A stretch of DNA of 64,000 nt from Streptomyces sp. ISL-94 (GTDB lineage Bacteria; Actinomycetota; Actinomycetes; Streptomycetales; Streptomycetaceae): positions 53,199-117,198 of the forward strand of contig NZ_JAGGOZ010000029.1 in the NCBI RefSeq assembly GCF_018614075.1, given 5' to 3'. Shown here piece by piece: positions 45,096 to 54,169 of this stretch (the first letter of the stretch is position 1; every line of letters starts with the position of its first letter). The position numbers were made by a program, and so were the translations under genes. A model generated the notes under the pieces. That model ran no database searches and had not been told where the DNA came from. It worked only from the letters and a program-made list of their open reading frames with translations.

Positions 45096-46577
45096 ATGCA
45101 ATCCCTCGGAGACTGTTCCGGCGGCGCCTCGCCCGCCGCATCCACACCCGCATCCACGCCCGTACCCGTACCGGTACACGCGCCCAGCCGTCGGGGCGTT
45201 CTGACCGGCCTCGGGATGGCCGCCGCCGCTCCGTTCGTCCTCGGCGCAGGACGGACACGGCCACGCAGCCGCCCGGCACAGACCACGCAGACCGCGCGGA
45301 CCACCGTCCTCAGGAACGCCGCGCTCGTCCTCACCATGGACCCCGCCCTCGGCGACGGCCCCCTCGGCACGGTCGCGAACGCGGACGTCCTCATGCGGGA
45401 CGGCGCCGTCGCCGCCGTCGGCAAGCGCCTTCAAGTACCGCCGGGCGCGCAGGCGGTCGACGCCGCCGGCAAGCTCGTGATGCCGGGCTTCGTCGACGTC
45501 CACACCCACCTGTGGCAATCGTCCATGCGCGGCGGCTGCTCCGACCGCGACCTCTTCGGATGGCTCGCCGACTGCAACTGGACCACGTTCTCCCGCATCC
45601 CCGCCGCGGACATGTACCGCTTCGTCCGTCTGGGCGCCCTGGACTCGGTGCAGTCGGGCGTCACCACCCTCGTGGACTGGGTCGACGCCCTCCCGTACGA
45701 CACGACGGCCCAGTACGTGCGCGCCCTGGCCGACACCGGGGTCCGCTTCACCTACGCGATGTTCCAGGCCGAGCGGGAGGCCGCACTGATCGCCCGGGTG
45801 AAGCGGGAGCTCGTCGACCCGGTGCCGCTCGCCTCGGCGCAGGTGGCCACGCACGCGGCGCGGGCCATCCAGGGCCTGGGCCGGCTCCACTGGGAGATCG
45901 CCCAGGACCTCGGCGTCATGCTCAACAGCCACGTGCTCGAACGCTCCGAGCAGCGCGCGGACGACCCGATCGGCGTCCTGGCCGACATCGGCGCGCTGGG
46001 CCCCCGGCTGCTGATGAACCACGCGATCCACCTGACCGACGCGGAGATCGCCGCGCTCGCCGCCCACGACGTACGGGTCTCGCACTGTCCGCTGAGCAAC
46101 ATGCGGCTCGCCTCGGGGATCATGCGGCTGCCGGACCTCGCCCGGCGCGGCGTCAAGGTCGGACTCGGCCAGGACGGCGGCACCAACGACAGCTCGGACT
46201 TCTTCGCCCTCATGAAGACGGCCATCGGCCTCCAGCGGGCGCGTTCGCTGGACGCTGCGGTGTTCCCCCAGGTCCAGGACGTGTTGCGGATCGCCACCCT
46301 GGGCGGCGCCGAGGCGATCGGCATGGCCGACAAGGTCGGCTCGCTGACCCCCGGCAAGTGCGCGGACGTCATCGTGGTCGACCCCGCGACGCTCAACTTC
46401 GCGCCGCGCTTCGACTGGGTCGGACAGCTCGTCTTCAACGCCCGCCCGGAGAACGTCCACGCGGTCTTCGTCAACGGCCGGCCCCTCAAGCTCGACGGCC
46501 GCCTCGTCGACGTGGACCCCGACCGCGTCGTACGGGAGGCGGAAGCCGCCGCCGGGCGCCTGCGGGCCGCCTCCTGA
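45096..46577 (+). CDS. Tat-exported amidohydrolase (cytosine deaminase/chlorohydrolase-like)
   Basis: A 493-aa metal-dependent amidohydrolase. The N-terminus has a Tat-type signal (SRRGVLTGLGMAAAAPFVLG). Metal ligands are in GFVDVHTHLWQSSMRGG, in the VMLNSHVLERSEQ and LLMNHAIHLTD regions, and in GLGQDGGTNDSSDFF (Asp). This is the subtype III cluster that includes guanine, cytosine and 8-oxoguanine deaminases and atrazine-type hydrolases. Export of such an enzyme is uncommon. The ATG at 45096 has GGGAGG at 9 nt; a GTG at 45072 is less likely. Confidence 0.88.
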   Translation: MQSLGDCSGGASPAASTPASTPVPVPVHAPSRRGVLTGLGMAAAAPFVLGAGRTRPRSRPAQTTQTARTTVLRNAALVLTMDPALGDGPLGTVANADVLMRDGAVAAVGKRLQVPPGAQAVDAAGKLVMPGFVDVHTHLWQSSMRGGCSDRDLFGWLADCNWTTFSRIPAADMYRFVRLGALDSVQSGVTTLVDWVDALPYDTTAQYVRALADTGVRFTYAMFQAEREAALIARVKRELVDPVPLASAQVATHAARAIQGLGRLHWEIAQDLGVMLNSHVLERSEQRADDPIGVLADIGALGPRLLMNHAIHLTDAEIAALAAHDVRVSHCPLSNMRLASGIMRLPDLARRGVKVGLGQDGGTNDSSDFFALMKTAIGLQRARSLDAAVFPQVQDVLRIATLGGAEAIGMADKVGSLTPGKCADVIVVDPATLNFAPRFDWVGQLVFNARPENVHAVFVNGRPLKLDGRLVDVDPDRVVREAEAAAGRLRAAS

Positions 46578-46589
46578 CAGAGCCAGGCG

Positions 46590-47162
46590 TCAACGGGTGA
46601 GTACGGTCGCCAGTTGCGGATAGCCGAGGACCAGGCCGTCCTCGTCGAACTCGACGTCGCTGCGGAAGTCGCCGGACTCGTAGCGGATGCGGGCGCCGTG
46701 CTCGGCGCGGGCCAGAGGGGTGTACGTCTGCCGGCTCGCGCTCACTTCGAGGCCGGGGACGGCGACCCAGGCCATCAGGAAGGGATGCGGTGCGTTTCCG
46801 GGCTGCCGGTGCAGCCCGTGCCGGAGTACGGGCATGGTGTTCGTCAGGGGACACAGGCCCAGGTCGCAGTCGAGGGCACCGTCGAGATCGGGGCGGTGCC
46901 CTGCGTCCACCGTCCAACGGCCCGCGTCGTTGCGCAGATCGAGGGTGCGGGTCGCTGCCGCGGTCTCCACGGTGACGTGCAGGCGCGAGGTCACGTACGC
47001 CTCCACCGTTTCCAGCGTGTACGAGACCCAGTACGGCTCGGGGACCAGGCCGACGGCCCGGCCCCGGGCCGTGAGCCGGCCGTCGGTGAGGCCGACCCAG
47101 GCGGTCGAGAAGCCCCTGCTCGGCAGGATGTCCCAGGTGCGGACGAGGCTGCGGCTGCTCAT
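46590..47162 (-). CDS. Putative glycolipid-binding family protein
   Basis: A 190-aa soluble protein of the putative glycolipid-binding family (PF06475 type): STAWVGLTDGRLTARGRAVG, YWVSYTLETVEAYVTSRLHV, GCDLGLCPLTNTMPVLRHGL-like segment, and RIRYESGDFRSDVEFDEDG. The fold is a beta-barrel. The link with glycolipid is only by family name. It is the last gene of a leftward group with the 105-aa protein 10 bp upstream. Confidence 0.8.
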   Translation of the reverse strand: MSSRSLVRTWDILPSRGFSTAWVGLTDGRLTARGRAVGLVPEPYWVSYTLETVEAYVTSRLHVTVETAAATRTLDLRNDAGRWTVDAGHRPDLDGALDCDLGLCPLTNTMPVLRHGLHRQPGNAPHPFLMAWVAVPGLEVSASRQTYTPLARAEHGARIRYESGDFRSDVEFDEDGLVLGYPQLATVLTR

Positions 47163-47172
47163 GCGGGCGAGC

Positions 47173-47490
47173 CTACTCCGAGTCGTCGCGGGCGAGCCCG
47201 AGGGCCACGTCCTGGAGGATCTCCTCGGTCGACGGCTCCGCCTCCGTCTCGTCGTAGGCGTTGGCGATCGATTCGAACGCGAGGATGAAGCCGCTGATCA
47301 GGGCGCTCAAGGGGTCGGAGAGCTGGTTCAGGAGCGACAGGCCGACCTCCTCGGGGCCGGCCCAGGCCGGAACGACGAACTCCGAGGGGATCACCTCGCC
47401 GAGCAGTTCCGAAACGAAGCCGGGCTCCTCTCCCCCGCGCAGGGCGGTGAGCGCGGCGATGGCCTTCAGCTTGATCTCGTTCTCGGTCAT
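47173..47490 (-). CDS. Hypothetical acidic protein (105 aa)
   Basis: A 105-aa, strongly acidic, mainly helical protein (MTENEIKLKAIAALTALRGG ... STEEILQDVALGLARDDSE). It has no Cys, no membrane segment and no family I know. The spacing of 10 bp to the glycolipid-binding-type gene suggests a two-gene transcript. The ATG at 47490 is the first start after the preceding gene's stop region. Confidence 0.6.
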   Translation of the reverse strand: MTENEIKLKAIAALTALRGGEEPGFVSELLGEVIPSEFVVPAWAGPEEVGLSLLNQLSDPLSALISGFILAFESIANAYDETEAEPSTEEILQDVALGLARDDSE

Positions 47491-47525
47491 CCTGCGAGCG
47501 TAGGAGCGCGGTGCGCGGACCGCGC

Positions 47526-48650
47526 TCAGCCCGGGCGCCGTGTCGTCGTGGCCGCGAGCTGGTCGACCACCGCCTCCAGGCGTCCCGTACGCCGGTACAG
47601 CTCGCGCTGGCACGCCGCCCCGTCCCCGCGGGCGGTGAGGAGGGCATGGAGGCGCCGGACTTCGGCCAGGTCACCGGCGGCCTCCAGGCCGGGGCCGGCC
47701 CGGCGCAGGAGTGCGGAGGTCAAGGTGTGGGCGGGTACGGTCTCGCCGGTGAGGGGGTCGAGGCCCTCGCCCCGGTGCCCGTAGTGGGCGGCGTAGCGGT
47801 GTGCCGACCACAGGCGGGCGGCCGGTACCTCGGGCGGCGGGCGGCCGCGGGGGCCGGACTCGGCCAGCACGGTCGCGCAGAGCCCGCGGATCAGCAGGGC
47901 CACCAGCACGGTGGTGTCCAGGTCCGCGTTGACGTCGGCGATCCGGATCTCGAGGGTCGGTACGTGCTCGGACGGGCGGGCGAACCAGTAGATCATCCCC
48001 CGGTCGAGCAGGATCCCGGACCGGACCAGGGCGTCGGCGGTCTGCTCGTAGCCCGCCGCGTCGAGCTGCGGTGCGGGCCCCGCCGTCGGCCAGCGTCCGA
48101 ACGCCACCGACCGCCAGCTGGCGCACCCGCTGTCCCGGCCCCCGGCGAAGGGGGAGTTCGCCGCGAGCGCCTGGATGGCGGGGAGGTAGGGGCGTACCCG
48201 GTTGGCGAGTTCGAGGGCGCCGGGGCGGTCCAGGGTGCCGATGTGCACGTGGCAGCCGCACACGATCCCGAGCCGCCCGTCCACGAGGGCCCCGTAGTAC
48301 CTGGCCATGCGCTGGTAGCGCGGCTTGTCGGTCACCGGGATCGGGTCCGCGGGCGGCACCACGGCCGTACCCGCGGCGACGAGCAGGCATCCCGCGTCCC
48401 GCGCCGCCCGGGCGGCGGTGGCGCGCAGGGACACCAGCTGCTCGCGCAGGTCCGCACCCGAGCGGGTGGGCTGCGTACAGAACTCGATCTGGCAGGCGTA
48501 GAACTCGGCCTGCGCCTGGTGGGGGCCGAGCAGCTCCGAGACCGCGTCGAGCACCTGCGGTCCGCGCGGTACCGGCGCCCGCGTGGAGCGGTCGACGAGG
48601 AAGAACTCCTCTTCGACCCCCATGGTGAGCTCCACGCCGGTCGCCGTCAT
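47526..48650 (-). CDS. Carboxylate-amine ligase (GCS2/YbdK family), second copy
   Basis: A 374-aa ligase of the same family as 34951-36045: TMGVEEEFFLVDRSTRAPVP, GCHVHIGTLDRPGALELANR, LAANSPFAGGRDSGCASWRS and VPTLEIRIADVNADLDTTVL. It overlaps grpE by ATGA (48647-48650), so it is made together with the chaperones DnaK and GrpE. A thiol (gamma-glutamyl) or amide-forming role under protein stress would fit, but the substrate is unknown. Confidence 0.87.
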   Translation of the reverse strand: MTATGVELTMGVEEEFFLVDRSTRAPVPRGPQVLDAVSELLGPHQAQAEFYACQIEFCTQPTRSGADLREQLVSLRATAARAARDAGCLLVAAGTAVVPPADPIPVTDKPRYQRMARYYGALVDGRLGIVCGCHVHIGTLDRPGALELANRVRPYLPAIQALAANSPFAGGRDSGCASWRSVAFGRWPTAGPAPQLDAAGYEQTADALVRSGILLDRGMIYWFARPSEHVPTLEIRIADVNADLDTTVLVALLIRGLCATVLAESGPRGRPPPEVPAARLWSAHRYAAHYGHRGEGLDPLTGETVPAHTLTSALLRRAGPGLEAAGDLAEVRRLHALLTARGDGAACQRELYRRTGRLEAVVDQLAATTTRRPG

Positions 48651-49276
48651 GGCGGGTCGCTGCCCTGCCCCTGCTCCGGGCCCTCGCCGACCCACACCTG
48701 GGCGGGACGCAGGAGCTGGCGCCCGACGCGGTAGCCGCACCGCAGTACGGCGGTGCAGACGGGCCGGCCGGCGGCCGCGGCGGAGACCACCCCGCCGACG
48801 GCTTCGTGGCAGGTGGGGTCGAAGGGTTCGCCCACGACCGCGAAGGCCTCCAGGCCGAGGGCGCCGAGCTGTGCGTCCAGCGTTTCGGCCACGGTCCGCA
48901 GCCCGCCGTGGAGCGGGTCCTCCTCGCGGGCCCGGTCCATGGCGTCCAGGACGGGGAGCAGCATGCGCAGGACGTTGGCGACGGCGGCCTCGCCGACGGC
49001 GAGGCGGTCCCGCCGTACGCGCTTGCGGTAGTTGTCGTACTCCGCCATGAGGCGCTGGAGATCGGCGGTGCGCTCGGCGATCCGCTCGACGAGGCCGGCG
49101 GCCTCGCCGCCAGAGTCGGTCCGGGGGCCGGACCCGCCGTCCGGGCCGGAGTGCTGCGGACCGGGCTCGCGGGTCGGGTCCCCCGGCTGGAGGGTCAGCG
49201 GGCCGTCACTGCGGCGCCCCCGGATCACGGACAGGGGCGGCTGCCCGCGTCGTGCGGATCCGCTCGGCCGGTTCAC
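48647..49276 (-). CDS. grpE: GrpE nucleotide exchange factor
   Basis: A 209-aa GrpE protein. The N-terminal 60 residues are disordered (Gly/Pro-rich). Next come the long coiled-coil helix ([20 protein letters not shown] then RKRVRRDRL) and the beta-rich end ([39 protein letters not shown]). It releases ADP from DnaK. It overlaps dnaK (49273-49276) and the ligase gene (48647-48650), both by ATGA. The usual Streptomyces operon goes on with dnaJ and hspR; here they are absent, so this is probably a second copy. Confidence 0.9.
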   Translation of the reverse strand: MNRPSGSARRGQPPLSVIRGRRSDGPLTLQPGDPTREPGPQHSGPDGGSGPRTDSGGEAAGLVERIAERTADLQRLMAEYDNYRKRVRRDRLAVGEAAVANVLRMLLPVLDAMDRAREEDPLHGGLRTVAETLDAQLGALGLEAFAVVGEPFDPTCHEAVGGVVSAAAAGRPVCTAVLRCGYRVGRQLLRPAQVWVGEGPEQGQGSDPP

Positions 49277-51156
49277 GACCCCTGTCCCTTCTGCCCGTTG
49301 TCGTCGACGATCTCGGCGTCGACGACGTCCTCGTCCGCGCCCGATCCGGACCCGCCCGCTCCGCCGTCCCCGGAGGCCGCTCCGGCACCACCCGCGGCGC
49401 CCGTCTCCCCCGCCTGGGCGTAGAGCGCGGCGCCGATCTTCTGGGCGGCATCGCTCGCCCGCTGGGTCGCGGCGCGGATAGCCGAGCTGTCCTCGCCCTT
49501 GAGCTTCTCCTTCACCTCGGAAACGGCGCCCTCGACCTCGCTCTTGAGGTCGGCCGGGACCTTGTCCCCTTCCTCGCGCAGCAGCCTCTCGGTCTGGTAG
49601 ACGAGCTGTTCGGCCTGGTTGCGGGTCTCGGCGGCCTCCTTGCGGCGCCGGTCCTCCTCCGCGTGCTGCTCCGCCTCGCGGACCATGCGCTCGATGTCGT
49701 TCTTGCCGAGCGAAGAGCCGCCGGTGACGGTCATCTTCTGCTCCTTGCCCGTGCCGAGGTCCTTCGCGGTCACGTGCATGATGCCGTTCGCGTCGATGTC
49801 GAAGGAGACCTCGATCTGCGGGACGCCACGCGGGGCCGGCGGCAGGCCGGTCAGCTCGAACATGCCGAGCTTCTTGTTGTACGACGCGATCTCGCGCTCA
49901 CCCTGGTAGACCTGGATCTGCACGGACGGCTGGTTGTCCTCGGCCGTCGTGAAGATCTCCGACCGCTTGGTCGGGATCGTGGTGTTGCGCTCGATGAGCT
50001 TGGTCATGATGCCGCCCTTGGTCTCGATGCCCAGGGACAGCGGGGTCACGTCGAGGAGCAGGACGTCCTTGACCTCACCCTTGAGCACACCGGCCTGGAG
50101 GGTGGCGCCGATGGCCACGACCTCGTCCGGGTTGACGCCCTTGTGCGGGTCCTTGCCGGTGAGCGACCTGACCAGGCCGGACACCGCGGGCATGCGGGTG
50201 GAGCCGCCGACGAGGATGACGTGGTCGACGTCGGAGACCTTGATCTTCGCGTCCTTGACCGCCTGGTGGAAGGGGGTCTTGCAGCGGTCCAGCAGATCGG
50301 CGGTCAGCTGCTCGAACTGGGTGCGCGTGAGCTTCTCGTCCAAGTGCAGCGGGCCGTCGGCGGAGGCGCTGATGTAGGGCAGGTTGATGGTCGTCTCGGT
50401 GGCGGAGGACAGCTCGATCTTCGCCCTCTCGGCCGCCTCGCGCAGGCGCTGGAGCGCCATCTTGTCCTTGGTCAGGTCGATCCCGTACCCGTTCTTGAAC
50501 TGCCTGACGAGGTGCTCGACGACCCGCTGGTCCCAGTCGTCGCCGCCGAGGCGGGTGTCGCCGTTGGTGGACTTCACCTCCACCACCCCGCCGCCGATCT
50601 CCAGGAGCGAGACGTCGAAGGTGCCGCCGCCGAGGTCGAACACGAGGATGGTCTGGTCGTCCTCCTTGTCGAGGCCGTAGGCCAGGGCGGCGGCGGTCGG
50701 CTCGTTGACGATGCGCAGCACCTTGAGTCCGGCGATCTCGCCGGCCTCCTTGGTGGCGGTGCGCTGGGAGTCGTTGAAGTACGCCGGTACGGTGACCACC
50801 GCGTCGGTGACGTTCTCTCCCAGGTAGGCCTCGGCGTCGCGCTTGAGCTTCTGGAGCACCCTCGCCGAGATCTCCTGCGCCGTGTACTGCTTACCGTCCA
50901 CGGCGCCGTGCTCCGGGAAGCGCCAGGCCGCATCACCCATGTGCCGCTTGACCGAGCGGGCGGTGCGGTCCACGTTGGTGACCGCCTGCCGCTTGGCCAG
51001 CTCCCCGACGAGCACGTCGCCGCCCTTGGCGAAGGCGACGACCGAGGGTGTGGTCCTGGCCCCTTCCGCGTTCGGGATGACGGTCGGCTCGCCGCCCTCC
51101 AGTACGCAGACCACGGAGTTCGTCGTTCCCAGATCGATGCCGACTGACCGGGCCAT
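49273..51156 (-). CDS. dnaK: Chaperone protein DnaK (probable second copy)
   Basis: A 627-aa Hsp70. The start is [20 protein letters not shown], the phosphate loop is [15 protein letters not shown], the connect motif is [17 protein letters not shown], and the substrate domain begins [14 protein letters not shown]. The end is Gly/Ala-rich with [15 protein letters not shown]. All ATPase and peptide-binding motifs are intact. The ATG at 51156 has GGAGGCTG before it. The operon dnaK-grpE-ligase lacks dnaJ and hspR, so this is likely a paralogue of the main dnaK operon; that copy lies outside the window. Confidence 0.93.
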   Translation of the reverse strand: MARSVGIDLGTTNSVVCVLEGGEPTVIPNAEGARTTPSVVAFAKGGDVLVGELAKRQAVTNVDRTARSVKRHMGDAAWRFPEHGAVDGKQYTAQEISARVLQKLKRDAEAYLGENVTDAVVTVPAYFNDSQRTATKEAGEIAGLKVLRIVNEPTAAALAYGLDKEDDQTILVFDLGGGTFDVSLLEIGGGVVEVKSTNGDTRLGGDDWDQRVVEHLVRQFKNGYGIDLTKDKMALQRLREAAERAKIELSSATETTINLPYISASADGPLHLDEKLTRTQFEQLTADLLDRCKTPFHQAVKDAKIKVSDVDHVILVGGSTRMPAVSGLVRSLTGKDPHKGVNPDEVVAIGATLQAGVLKGEVKDVLLLDVTPLSLGIETKGGIMTKLIERNTTIPTKRSEIFTTAEDNQPSVQIQVYQGEREIASYNKKLGMFELTGLPPAPRGVPQIEVSFDIDANGIMHVTAKDLGTGKEQKMTVTGGSSLGKNDIERMVREAEQHAEEDRRRKEAAETRNQAEQLVYQTERLLREEGDKVPADLKSEVEGAVSEVKEKLKGEDSSAIRAATQRASDAAQKIGAALYAQAGETGAAGGAGAASGDGGAGGSGSGADEDVVDAEIVDDNGQKGQGS

Positions 51157-51172
51157 TTTTTCAGCCTCCAGT

Positions 51173-51194
51173 CCCGAGTCTCTGTTTACTTGGG
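51173..51194. promoter_or_regulatory. HAIR-like inverted repeat upstream of dnaK
   Basis: CCCGAGT, 8 nt, ACTTGGG. The inner GAGT...ACT halves match the HspR target (CTTGAGT-N7-ACTCAAG) but the outer bases and the spacing differ. It is 17 bp upstream of the dnaK start. It may be a weak HspR site or chance. Confidence 0.3.
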
Positions 51195-51318
51195 GGCTGC
51201 CCCGTACGCGGGCCGGCTATGCCGCGAGAACAGGGAGCCGGGCACGCTCGCGTACGGCGCTCGCGACGCGACGTCGTCGGCCGTCACGCAGGGTCTTCGG
51301 GATCTTCGGCTCTGGTCG

Positions 51319-52251
51319 TCAGTCGGCGACCGTGAGGACGATCTTGCCGGTGGTGCGGCGGCCGTCGGCGAGTTCGTGGGCCTTGGCGGCCCGTTCCAGG
51401 GGCAGCGCCGTGTCGATCTCCGGGCGCAGCAGGCCGGCCTCGGCGAGGGCGGCGATCTCCCGCATCCCCGCGTGATCGGCCTCGACCGCCATGAAGGCGG
51501 CGCGCAGCCCGAGCGGGCGCGCCCGGTCCGCCAGGTAGGTCTCGGCCGGCGAGGCGAGGGCGACCAGGATGCCGCCGGGGCGCAGGGTGCGCAGCGAGCG
51601 CGGCCCGTAGTCCCCGCCGATGGCGTCCAGGACGACGTCGACCGGCTCGATCGCGGTCTCGAAGTCGGCCTCGGTGTAGTCGACCAGTTCGTCGGCGCCG
51701 AGGCCGCGCAGGAAGGCGTGCTTGGCCGCGCGGGCGGTGCCGATGACGTGGGCACCCCGGGCCTTGGCGATCTGCACGGCGAGGTGGCCGACGCCGCCCG
51801 CCGCCGCGTGGACCAGCACCCGCTGCCCTGGGCGGACCGCGGCGGTGTCCACGAGCGCCTGCCAGGCGGTGAGCGCGGCCAGCGGCAGCGCGGCGGCCTG
51901 TACGTGGGTCAGTCCGGCGGGCTTGCGGACCAGGTGCCGGGCGGGGGAGGTCACGTACTCGGCGTACGTGCCCGCCGGGAGCGGGTGGCGCGGCAGGCCG
52001 AACACCTCGTCGCCCGGGGCGAGCGTGGTCACTCCGAGGCCGACGGCCTCGACCACACCGGAGACGTCCCATCCCAGCCGGATCACGGCGCCGGCGAGGC
52101 CGCCCGACGCGCGGTGCCAGGAGTCGGTCGGGTTGACCCCGGCCGCGTGCACCCGTACGAGCACCTCCGCGGGCCCGGGCTCGGGACGCTCCACCTCGAC
52201 GACCTTCAGCACCTCAGGCCCGCCGAATCCGTCCTGTCCGATCGCACGCAT
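51319..52251 (-). CDS. Quinone oxidoreductase-like NADPH-dependent dehydrogenase (zinc-free MDR)
   Basis: A 310-aa medium-chain dehydrogenase of the quinone oxidoreductase type: VLVRVHAAGVNPTDSWHRAS, GWDVSGVVEAVGLGVTTLAP, LTAWQALVDTAAVRPGQRVL then VHAAAGGVGHLAVQIAKARG (AAxGGVG cofactor loop). No zinc-binding cysteines. It reduces quinones or enones with NADPH. It diverges from the glxA-type regulator, with an inverted repeat in the shared 111-bp promoter region, so it is the likely target of that regulator. Confidence 0.9.
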   Translation of the reverse strand: MRAIGQDGFGGPEVLKVVEVERPEPGPAEVLVRVHAAGVNPTDSWHRASGGLAGAVIRLGWDVSGVVEAVGLGVTTLAPGDEVFGLPRHPLPAGTYAEYVTSPARHLVRKPAGLTHVQAAALPLAALTAWQALVDTAAVRPGQRVLVHAAAGGVGHLAVQIAKARGAHVIGTARAAKHAFLRGLGADELVDYTEADFETAIEPVDVVLDAIGGDYGPRSLRTLRPGGILVALASPAETYLADRARPLGLRAAFMAVEADHAGMREIAALAEAGLLRPEIDTALPLERAAKAHELADGRRTTGKIVLTVAD

Positions 52252-52328
52252 CGTCTTCCCCCCCCTGTTCGCCGGGCCCCTGCGGCCCACTTGGATCAAG
52301 GTTGGCGCAGGGGTCCCGCCGAAACGAG

Positions 52329-52363
52329 TGGCAAGATTGCCATCATCTGAAAGAATCTTGCCA
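52329..52363. promoter_or_regulatory. 10-bp perfect inverted repeat, likely operator of the GlxA-type regulator
   Basis: TGGCAAGATT (52329-52338) and AATCTTGCCA (52354-52363) are exact complements 15 bp apart. The second arm touches the regulator's ATG. It lies between the two divergent genes, so a bound regulator could control both. The half-site spacing fits AraC-family binding on one helix face. Confidence 0.7.
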
Positions 52364-53318
52364 TGCACCGTGTCGTGGTCCTGGCCCTCGAAGGCGTCTA
52401 TCCGTTCGCACTGAGCATTCCCGTCAGGATTTTCGGCACCGCCGAGGGGCCGTCCGGCGAGCCCCTGTACGAGGTCGCCACGTGCAGCCTGGACGGGGAG
52501 CCGGTCACGACCAGCGCCGATTTCGCCATCACGGTGGCCCACGGGAGCGAGGCGCTGCGCACGGCCGACACGCTGGTGATCCCGCCGTTCACGTGCGGCC
52601 CGGACCGGGAACGGGACTGGCTGCCCGAGGAGTTGGCCCGGGCCCTGACGCTCCTGCCGGCCGGGGCGCGCATCGTCTCGATCTGCACCGCCTCGTACGT
52701 CCTGGCCGCCGCGGGCCTGCTCGACGGCCGCCGCGCCACCACGCACTGGAACGAGGCCGAGCACTTCCAGCGGGCCTTCCCCCGGATCCAGGTCGACGCG
52801 AACGTGCTGTTCGTCGACGACGGCCAGGTGCTCACGGCCGCGGGGGTCGCCTCCGGCGTCGACCTGTGCCTGCACCTGGTGCGCCGCGACCACGGGAGCG
52901 AGGTCGCCAACCGGGTGGCGCGGCTCTGTGTGGTGCCCCCGTGGCGCGAGGGCGGCCAGGCGCAGTACATCGAGCGCCCGGTGCCGCGGCCCACCGCCTC
53001 CAGCACCTCCGCGACCCGCGCCTGGGCGCTGGAACGGCTGCACCGGCCGCTCTCCCTCGCCGAGTGGCGCAGCACGCGCGGATGAGCGTACGGACGTTCT
53101 GCCGGCGGTTCCGCGAGGAGGTCGGCATGCCGCCCGGCCAATGGCTCGCCCAGCAGCGGGTCGAGCACGCGCGGCGGCTGCTGGAGACCACCGATCTGCC
53201 GGTGGACCAGGTCGCCGCGCACGCGGGCTTCGGCACCGCCGTCTCGCTCCGCCAGCACCTGACGTCGGCGATCGGCGTCGCGCCGACGGCCTACCGCAAG
53301 GCGTTCCGCACCGGTTGA
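52363..53318 (+). pseudogene. GlxA-family (DJ-1/PfpI + AraC HTH) regulator, single-base frameshift
   Basis: The frame from ATG 52363 encodes a DJ-1/PfpI domain (VVVLALEGVYPFALSIPVRI, RIVSICTASYVLAAAGLLDG) and the linker to a stop at 53085 (241 codons). The AraC HTH continues in another frame: AQHARMSVRTFCRRFREEVG and VAAHAGFGTAVSLRQHL to 53318. At about 53065-53068 TGGCGCAG stands where TGGGCGCAG would keep the frame, so one G is missing from a G run. It is either a true recent mutation or a sequencing error. If real, the regulator has lost its DNA-binding part. Confidence 0.85.
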
Positions 53319-53324
53319 CCGGCC

Positions 53325-54080
53325 CTAAGACGGCGTGGCCGCCGACGCCGTGGTGATCACCAGCGGCGGGTTCGCCCGCTCCGCCGTCCAGTCGCGGCCG
53401 CGCACGAGGTCCGGATCGGCGACGGTGAGCGCCTCGTCCACGGTCGGGCGGTGCTGGTCGACGTCCCCGAAGCCGGCGCGCTCCAGCAGCGCCGGGAGGA
53501 TCCCCGCGGGCCAGGCGTGGTTGCGCACCTCCTGCCAGGTCCCGTCCGTACGCCGCAGCCGCACGGTCAGCGGCTCCCCCGGCCCGTACTCCTCGCCCGG
53601 GGCGCCGATCCGCAGGGAGGCGTAGTCCCTTCCGGCGCAGGCCGGGTCGGTGGTCAGCAGGACGAGCGGGGCGCCGGGCCGCAGCAGCCGGCGGATCTCC
53701 GCGAACACACCGAGCACGGCCTCCTCGGTCGGCAGCGACGCGAGCACGTGGTTGCACATCACCGCGTCGGCGCAGCCGTCCGCCAGGTCCGTCACCCGGC
53801 CGTCCTCGACCAGGTGGTACTCCGCCACCGCCGCCCCCGAAGCACGGGCCAGCGCCAGCATCTCCGGGGAGGTGTCCACGCCCCACACGCGTGCCCGGAG
53901 CCGCCGGGCCGCGGCGTCGGCCACCTTGCCGGGCCCGCAGCCGTAGTCCAACAGGACCTGGCCCCCGCCGATGCGGCGGGCCAGGGCCCGGAAGACGAAC
54001 GGGTAGCCGAGCAGCCAGTCCGTGGCGGCTTCGACGGCCGCGAAAGCCTGGGCACCCTCACGTCCTGACCAGTCGCTCAC
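53325..54080 (-). CDS. Class I SAM-dependent methyltransferase
   Basis: A 251-aa methyltransferase (266 aa if the GTG at 54125 is used). Motif I is QVLLDYGCGPGKVADAA, with the acidic end of beta 2 in RVWGVDTSPEMLALA. The post-I motif is CADAVMCNHVLASLPTEE, and RRLLRPGAPLVLLTT follows. The small-molecule substrate is unknown. Neither start has a good ribosome site; the GTG at 54080 is closer to the conserved part. It converges with the glxA-type gene. Confidence 0.82.
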   Translation of the reverse strand: MSDWSGREGAQAFAAVEAATDWLLGYPFVFRALARRIGGGQVLLDYGCGPGKVADAAARRLRARVWGVDTSPEMLALARASGAAVAEYHLVEDGRVTDLADGCADAVMCNHVLASLPTEEAVLGVFAEIRRLLRPGAPLVLLTTDPACAGRDYASLRIGAPGEEYGPGEPLTVRLRRTDGTWQEVRNHAWPAGILPALLERAGFGDVDQHRPTVDEALTVADPDLVRGRDWTAERANPPLVITTASAATPS

Positions 54081-54169
54081 AGGCCCACTATCGACCCGCC
54101 GCAGCCGTGCGGAGGGCTGCGACACGAGCCTGCGCTACGCGCCGGGCGGCCGGTCCCGCCGGCGGCCTG

